NCBI RefSeq assembly: GCF_032854445.1
Contig: NC_088301.1
Location: 36,939,187 to 37,003,186, forward strand
DNA from: Liolophura sinensis
Lineage: Eukaryota; Mollusca; Polyplacophora; Chitonida; Chitonidae
Length of the DNA stretch: 64,000 nucleotides
Direction of reading: 5' to 3'
The translations under genes were made by a program, and so were the position numbers. Below the pieces are notes generated by a model, which was not told the origin of the DNA, ran no database searches, and worked only from the letters and a program-made list of their open reading frames with translations. Positions 60,001-64,000 of the stretch are shown here, piece by piece (position 1 is the stretch's first letter; each line of letters begins with the position of its first letter).

Positions 60001-61146
60001 AACCGTCCAACAGCACCTTTATCAGACGCAGAGGACCGAATCTACCTGTTGCCTCAGGTTGTTGCCTTTAGCTTATGTCCACACGGTGCTATTATCAACA
60101 CGGTTGATATAGTAACGGCGTGTTGAGGATACTATGTGAAAAGCAAATGTTCACGACTGCCTTTAAAACAACCCATATACATGTAGATGATGGTTTTATT
60201 GTGGTTGTGTACATTATTATATTGCGAAAAATTTCATTTTCGAACGTAGTATTCCATTCCTTTCAGTCCTGTAAAAATTTGTTCTTGCTGGTGTGCTTTA
60301 TTGTGGAATTTTGGCTGTTATTAGTTTCATTAGGATTTTATTGGGAACACCACTTTTCGGTTAGCAATTTTATACGTATACTCGGATTTGACGTGGAGAT
60401 GACTTTCTATTAATGCCCATCGCGTAAGGAATCAAGGCGTACAACATAACAGAACATAATAATAGAAGAATATAAGAATTTAAACTTTGAAATAAAAAAC
60501 GTGGCTAATCATCAGTCTTTCTGGTTTATATTGGTTACATGAAATAAATTAATTAATACTCTGTGTTCCTTCAGTTTAGCTTCAGTTTTGTCCTACCTTT
60601 TTTGTACCACATATTTCCTTACGGTCCTGTGATGTCAAGCGGTATACTATACAGTGACGTCTGTACCTGCAGTATGGTGTGATACATTAAACCCACCAGT
60701 GATTCATATTAACATGATTGTATACATCGGACGCCAGTGTTTACAAAACAAAACGTCAAAACAAAAGGGGAGCATTGAACAACTATCGTGGTTTATACCA
60801 GTGTGCATGTACGAGTGAAAACGTCAGAGCAGTGCACGTTTGCGTTTATAGTCTCATATACCATAATAAGGCACTTATTGTGATTTATTTATGTATTTAT
60901 TTATTTGATTGGTGTTTAGGCCATCGTCAAGAATATTTCATTTACACGACGGCATTATGGTGAGAGGAATCCGGCAGAGCACTCATTGTATTTTATTGTA
61001 ATGCATATGTTAAAAGGTTGTTTCAATTGTTTGGTAGTTCATGCGGAAAATTTTATAAAGACCATTAGATGTAAACATCTCGCTGGATATCTTATTTTTA
61101 CCTTTCAGGTGTTGTGAACTGTGCTGCTGCCTTTTATGCCTGGTGA
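50725..61146 (+). CDS. Monocarboxylate transporter-like protein (SLC16 / MCT family), 6 coding exons
   Basis: Exons 50725-51024, 56375-56501, 57350-57493, 57935-58741, 59244-59294 and 61109-61146 join in frame to 488 residues plus TGA (1467 nt). The start context is optimal (GCCATGG). MCTs are 12-helix major facilitator proteins that move lactate, pyruvate, aromatic amino acids or thyroid hormones across the plasma membrane, some with protons. Both family signatures are present: DQGWAWVV (85-92; consensus D-G-G-W-G-W) opening helix 1, and YYFLRQRSMACGIGVTGYSFG (207-227) before helix 5. The acidic N-terminal tail (about 84 residues) is long for the family. A big loop between helices 6 and 7 (about 264-305) separates the halves. 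In helix 8 the Arg of the Asp-Arg pair important in MCT1 is kept (Arg360) but the Asp position is Asn356, as in several orphan members, so proton coupling is doubtful. The C-terminus is very short. I cannot assign the substrate. Confidence 0.9.
51241..51322 (+). repeat. 3' fragment of another SINE family with (CATT)n tail
   Basis: CTCGCCACGATATGGCTGAG, ATATTGCCGATGTGGCGTTAA and then (CATT)n at 51,303-51,322. The word order recalls tails of lophotrochozoan SINEs. It is headless and lies in transporter intron 1. Confidence 0.6.
52494..52732. mobile_element. Hairpin (foldback) element, 239 bp, in transporter intron 1
   Basis: Arms at 52,494-52,564 and 52,662-52,732 are inverted copies of one ~71-base sequence (TTTCA.CGGTTAC.TGTGA..ATTTG ... 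TATTCTCCATG), separated by about 97 bases. Each arm is related to the single-arm repeats at 29,126-29,222 and 53,305-53,396. Confidence 0.75.
53305..53396 (+). repeat. Dispersed repeat arm, copy 3
   Basis: Contains CGGTTATGTCTGACCATTTG, GTCGTTGCTGCTCTGG and ACGTCTTTAAA, matching 29,126-29,222 in the same orientation. Confidence 0.65.
54722..54928 (-). repeat. Internally deleted SINE with 9-bp target duplication
   Basis: TCGTATAAC at 54,713-54,721 and 54,929-54,937. It has the head (GGCTCAGTCGG-like, with A and B boxes) and tail of the 37,920-38,174 family but lacks about 60 bases of the central domain between CGGGGGAACCC and AGCATGAGCTGG. Confidence 0.85.
54976..55653 (+). repeat. Composite tRNA-derived SINE: doubled head and doubled body
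   Basis: Two tandem tRNA-like heads (about 54,976-55,090 and 55,096-55,200), each with perfect A box TAGCACAGTTGG and B box GATCAATCC and the same ACGTTAAAAGAAGAAGTTG-type linker. A body and tail follow (CTCGCTTGGCGTTCAGCATG to CGACGTTAAACCCCAAGC then ACTC repeats, to 55,457). The body and tail are then repeated in shortened form to 55,653. It lies in transporter intron 1. Confidence 0.85.
56375..56501 (+). CDS. SLC16-like exon 2 (residues 101-142)
   Basis: The acceptor is CCCTATACACAG and the donor is TTAG|GTTAGT. It finishes helix 1 and encodes helix 2: GTFHLYLVDAFDEDQTLTSA, then IGSLLSGLCMCL. Confidence 0.88.
57350..57493 (+). CDS. SLC16-like exon 3 (residues 143-190)
   Basis: The acceptor is ACTTTTCCAG and the donor is ACGG|GTGAGC. 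It encodes GPVASLISDGCSVRQCVLIG, a typical loop 2-3 and helix 3 of MCTs, then WIFVTFGIVTG. Confidence 0.9.
57935..58741 (+). CDS. SLC16-like exon 4 (residues 191-459)
   Basis: The acceptor is TTTGACACAG and the donor is GCAA|GTAAGA. It is the large core exon with TGLGLTFTPAVVIPGYYF, the second MCT signature, the central loop and helices 7-11 (ending MVVGPPLA). Confidence 0.93.
59244..59294 (+). CDS. SLC16-like exon 5 (residues 460-476)
   Basis: A 51-nt exon; the acceptor is GTGTGTTTCAG and the donor is GGAG|GTAAGT. It encodes SLYNFTRDYNDTFLFG, the loop before helix 12, where MCTs usually read (G/S)xLYDxTxxYxxxF. Confidence 0.88.
60882..60978 (-). repeat. Short truncated SINE with near-perfect target duplication
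   Basis: It has the tail part only (TTTGATTGGTGTTTAGGCC, CAAGAATATTTCATTTACAC). Flanks are GCACTTATTGT (60,871-60,881) and GCACTCATTGT (60,979-60,989). It is in the last intron of the transporter gene. Confidence 0.75.
61109..61146 (+). CDS. SLC16-like exon 6 (residues 477-488), stop
   Basis: The acceptor is TTTACCTTTCAG. It encodes GVVNCAAAFYAW and then TGA TGA. Helix 12 is thus cut short with no cytosolic tail; the alternative frame downstream is described in the findings. Confidence 0.7.
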
Positions 61147-62205
61147 TGACCACATGCACTAACTATAGCGACTCCTCGGGACAATACAACCACATCAGCG
61201 CCACATGAGACGAACGCCATGAATAAGGAATGCAATACCAACGCTTCATCATCTGATTCTCATATATGATGCCATTGTCTTTGTAGCCAAATAGGTTGAA
61301 AATATAGAACAAGTATTAAGCTGAGTAAAGGCGAAGCAAGCGACCATACAAACCGGCAAACAGACAAATATACCTACAAGTTATTATAGGAAAAGGTGAC
61401 CTGTGTTTAATAATGTTTAACTCAAATATGATTGCCCCTTTGAATGAATTTCAAGATACTCATCAACTGAATATTTTAATAGTAGTATTTTATGCATTTA
61501 AACTACAAAAACACCATCAGTCAGCCCATATTAATTAGTTCAGAGTAACAAAAAAAAAAACATATTAAGTGACTTGTTTCGACTCACATGTTCGAAGTGG
61601 ACTGAAAATTGGACAAGTCTTTCTAAAAAGTCGCGTTCAGATGATACGATTTGTTGAACTCTACAATCGCATGAAAATCGTATGTATGAATCTATTTGAT
61701 CATCGATAAGCTGACTCGATAATCGCACCGTGTTAACATTGCTATAGACCTGTAAAAAACCGTTGCATCTGTGCATAACATCAATGTGGCTTTATAACAT
61801 ATGGTCCATACTCTAGGAACCAGTTCAGTCTTCTGTTCCATAATAGTTATTATGCGTAATATGGGACCAGTTCTGTCTGTACGCAATTTTATCGGTTTAT
61901 AGTAAATTATATCACTGCTTGACTAACTTAATTCTGATCTTGATTATAAAATATTTTGAGATAATTCTGCATAGTTTGTGAACACAATGCAGCCGTATAT
62001 CCACATTTTTAGCCTGTATAATGCTTACAATCTACCTTTTTGTAATCTAGAGATTTGAAGATTTGAAATGAAATGCAGTTATGCTAGTCACCTTCCACAT
62101 GTGTAATGTTTATTTTTGTATAATTGACAATTGTGTATAACAGATTAAAGCCTTTTCACGAATACACGAGTCATGTTAACATAATCTGTTCCAGCATATA
62201 TATAC
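61147..62205 (+). other. Transporter 3' UTR region and polyadenylation signal
   Basis: No further coding. ATTAAA at 62,144-62,149 is the best polyadenylation candidate, about 1 kb after the stop. Closer AATAAA hexamers are not evident. Confidence 0.45.
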
Positions 62206-62290
62206 ATGTATTTATTTATTTATTTGATGTTTAACGTCGTACTCAGAATATATAACTTAAGGGACGGCGCCCAGTACTATGGCTTTATAA
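62206..62290 (-). repeat. Diverged SINE tail fragment
   Basis: (TATT)n, GATGTTTAACGTCGTACTC, then GGGACGGCGCCCAGTACTATGG: a degraded tail of the family at 37,920-38,174. Confidence 0.6.
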
Positions 62291-63299
62291 TACTAGTATA
62301 GGAAAGAGGCGAAAATCCTCAGTGAAAATGTATGCCGGTACACGAATTAAATACTGCAGCTGAATAGTATCAGCTTTACAGGTGGCTGAGGTAGCAAGCT
62401 ATTGCGGTAATGTTCTCAGCTACAGTCTTAGACACAAGTATGACCATGTTCTAATTCTTAAGTTAATTGTTATGCGGCAGACTCAACTGAAAAAGTATGT
62501 TAAGTGCAAGAAAAATAGCAATGCACTAAGCGTCGATGGGGGATACACTGAAGACTATGTCCAAAATCTATCCGGTCGATATGGAATGTTTTGACTGAAT
62601 GATTTGACGCGACATAGTGATGCCGACGTTTTTGGATATTACTTTACATATTTAATGTTTAATAACTCCATTGTGTTGTATGAAAAAACCATAGGCTATA
62701 CATGTTATCAGACAATCTAGAGAAGGTGAAAAAAAGGTTGGCTTCATATCCTTGAAAACCCCCAGTTCATTCGCTGCGTGGGTTTGCGAAACATTCGAAT
62801 TAAATGGAAAACGCTCGCGTTTATTAAAAATTTCTTTCTCTTTTAATGTTGTTAAAGTCACAATTCATAAGAATCCATAAATCTTTCTGCTTTGTATTTC
62901 ACTCCATTCCTTAATTACTCCTCACACCTGACCAGGGAACAAGAACAATTCCTGACATTACAACAATCAAAGCTTTGTAGCGCCTTTCATTTGTCTGTAA
63001 ATAAGAAAATATACCTGGTCTGTATTATAGAGGAATGCTTAGAGTATGTTCTGATTTCTCTAAATTTGTGAAGTCAAATTAACAGCAGAAAAATTGGAGC
63101 TAAAACACATGTGCTGTCTTGTTGCGATATTGACTAAAAACAACGAACAGTGGTTAATACTAATTTATTTCTATCGTATACTGACACATTTTTTAGTTCA
63201 TTGAGGATAAAGGTTCCGAATGTTTGAAAAAATTGGCATAAAAATCCCCCCCCCCCCATTAAAAATGATACTCTTGATTACAACAATTGTGAATCTACA
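62291..63299. other. Intergenic DNA, no gene recognised
   Basis: Only short ORFs of ordinary composition, plus a poly-C run near 63,247-63,257. Nothing else could be supported. Confidence 0.5.
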
Positions 63300-63411
63300 T
63301 GCGCTTAGCACAATTCAAGGTTTGGGGATCTCTTAAACGATTTCAGTAACCACTATGTCATGCTCCGCCTTCGAAGCAGACGCTCTACTAACTGAGCCGT
63401 CGAGCGGTTAA
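63300..63411 (-). repeat. tRNA-like SINE head fragment
   Basis: On the minus strand, CGACGGCTCAGTTAGTAGAG followed by CGTCTGCTTCGAAGG looks like the 5' half of a tRNA (A box GGCTCAGTTAG). No good B box or acceptor stem follows, so a functional tRNA is unlikely. Confidence 0.45.
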
Positions 63412-63589
63412 ATTTTACAAGGTGATGGAGGGAGGTCAAAATTGGCTAAAGTTTGAATACCAAATACCTGAAGCATACAGTTGCGGGAATGTTTTTGTAG
63501 TGATGGTTCTTCAGAATCTGATGCTCCGTGGTTTATGGGAGGTATACAAATGTCAGACTTCAGTCGTAAGCGATATCAAAATGACCAAC

Positions 63590-64000
63590 ATTCTATGGTC
63601 AATACATAATCAAGATGATCAATCATTAAGTGACATAGACAGACCTGTGTTTTGAGCATATGCAACTATTATACAACTATTAAGTAACATAGCCAGAGAT
63701 GCGCTTGGACCGATACAACTACTGGACACTGAAGTCATTACATAATGAAGATGATCTGTCATTAAGTGACATAGCCAGACATGTACTTGAGCCTATACAA
63801 CTATTGGAAACGTAACCTGAAGTTATCACATAATCCAGATGACCAATCATTAAGTGACATAGCCAGACGTGCGCTTGAGCCTACACAACTATTGGACACT
63901 AAAGTCATCACGTAACCAAGATGATCTGTCATTAAGTGACAGCCAGACATTTGTCTGGGCCTATACAGTTATTGGGTACGTACGCTGAAGTCACCAAGTA
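63590..64000. repeat. Minisatellite, ~80-88 bp period, continuing past the window
   Basis: CATTAAGTGACATAG-type words begin near 63,624, 63,680 (as TATTAAGTAACATAG), 63,760, 63,848 and 63,930, with GATGATC(T/A)GTC before and TACAACTATTGGA after them. Spacings are 56 (a shortened unit), 80, 88 and 82. About five units are seen, and the last is cut by the window edge. Confidence 0.9.

Noticed and set aside
59929-60413. Plus-strand ORFs of 65 and 97 codons in the last transporter intron
   Set aside because: No family resemblance; exons 5 and 6 join in frame without them.
63300-63411. tRNA gene on the minus strand
   Set aside because: Only the 5' half resembles a tRNA; no B box or closing stem.
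1-64000. CRISPR-like array, operon or other prokaryotic defence system
   Set aside because: The tandem units have no repeat-spacer pattern, and introns, SINEs and polyadenylation signals show eukaryotic nuclear DNA.

Overview
The window is eukaryotic nuclear DNA: AT-rich, with intron-split genes on both strands and many short interspersed repeats. Several repeats are tRNA-derived SINEs with a central domain and a tail of the kind I associate with molluscs and related lophotrochozoans, and the palindrome TACATGTA is locally abundant. My best guess is a mollusc, possibly a brachiopod or another lophotrochozoan. This rests on repeat style, not on a database match.

Layout. (1) About 0.94-14.7 kb is one tandem array of a ~240 bp AT-rich monomer, about 55 copies, interrupted by a 200-N gap. 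It has higher-order structure in the middle and decayed copies at the edges. (2) 14.7-21.3 kb is upstream sequence with two perfect CRE palindromes, a weak minus-strand two-exon ORF candidate, an old SINE and a possible 5' exon. (3) 21,414-22,430 (+) is an intronless coding exon for a membrane progestin receptor-type PAQR protein (338 aa). (4) 22.4-33.2 kb has no recognisable host gene. It holds a TTAA-flanked MITE-like element, a SINE, a nested repeat and a decayed DIRS-like retrotransposon fragment. (5) 33,227-42,447 (-) is a complete 12-exon ceramide kinase-family gene. All splice phases agree and give 522 aa. Four SINE copies and a foldback element sit in its introns. (6) 42.5-50.7 kb is the spacer between divergent genes. 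It carries a CTCF-like site just upstream of the kinase start, a hairpin, another TTAA-flanked element and a plausible promoter and first exon for the next gene. (7) 50,725-61,146 (+) is a complete 6-exon SLC16/monocarboxylate transporter-family gene of 488 aa, with unusual sequence at its C-terminal end. (8) 61.1-64 kb contains SINE fragments and a ~85 bp minisatellite running off the window edge.

The three solid genes are a steroid-receptor-like seven-helix membrane protein, a lipid kinase and a small-carboxylate transporter. They do not form an evident pathway and look like an ordinary metazoan neighbourhood. No prokaryotic-style operon, CRISPR or defence system is present. The least ordinary object is the 14 kb array, in which most monomers carry a splice acceptor and donor 38 nt apart, together with the cluster of recent SINE insertions with intact target duplications.
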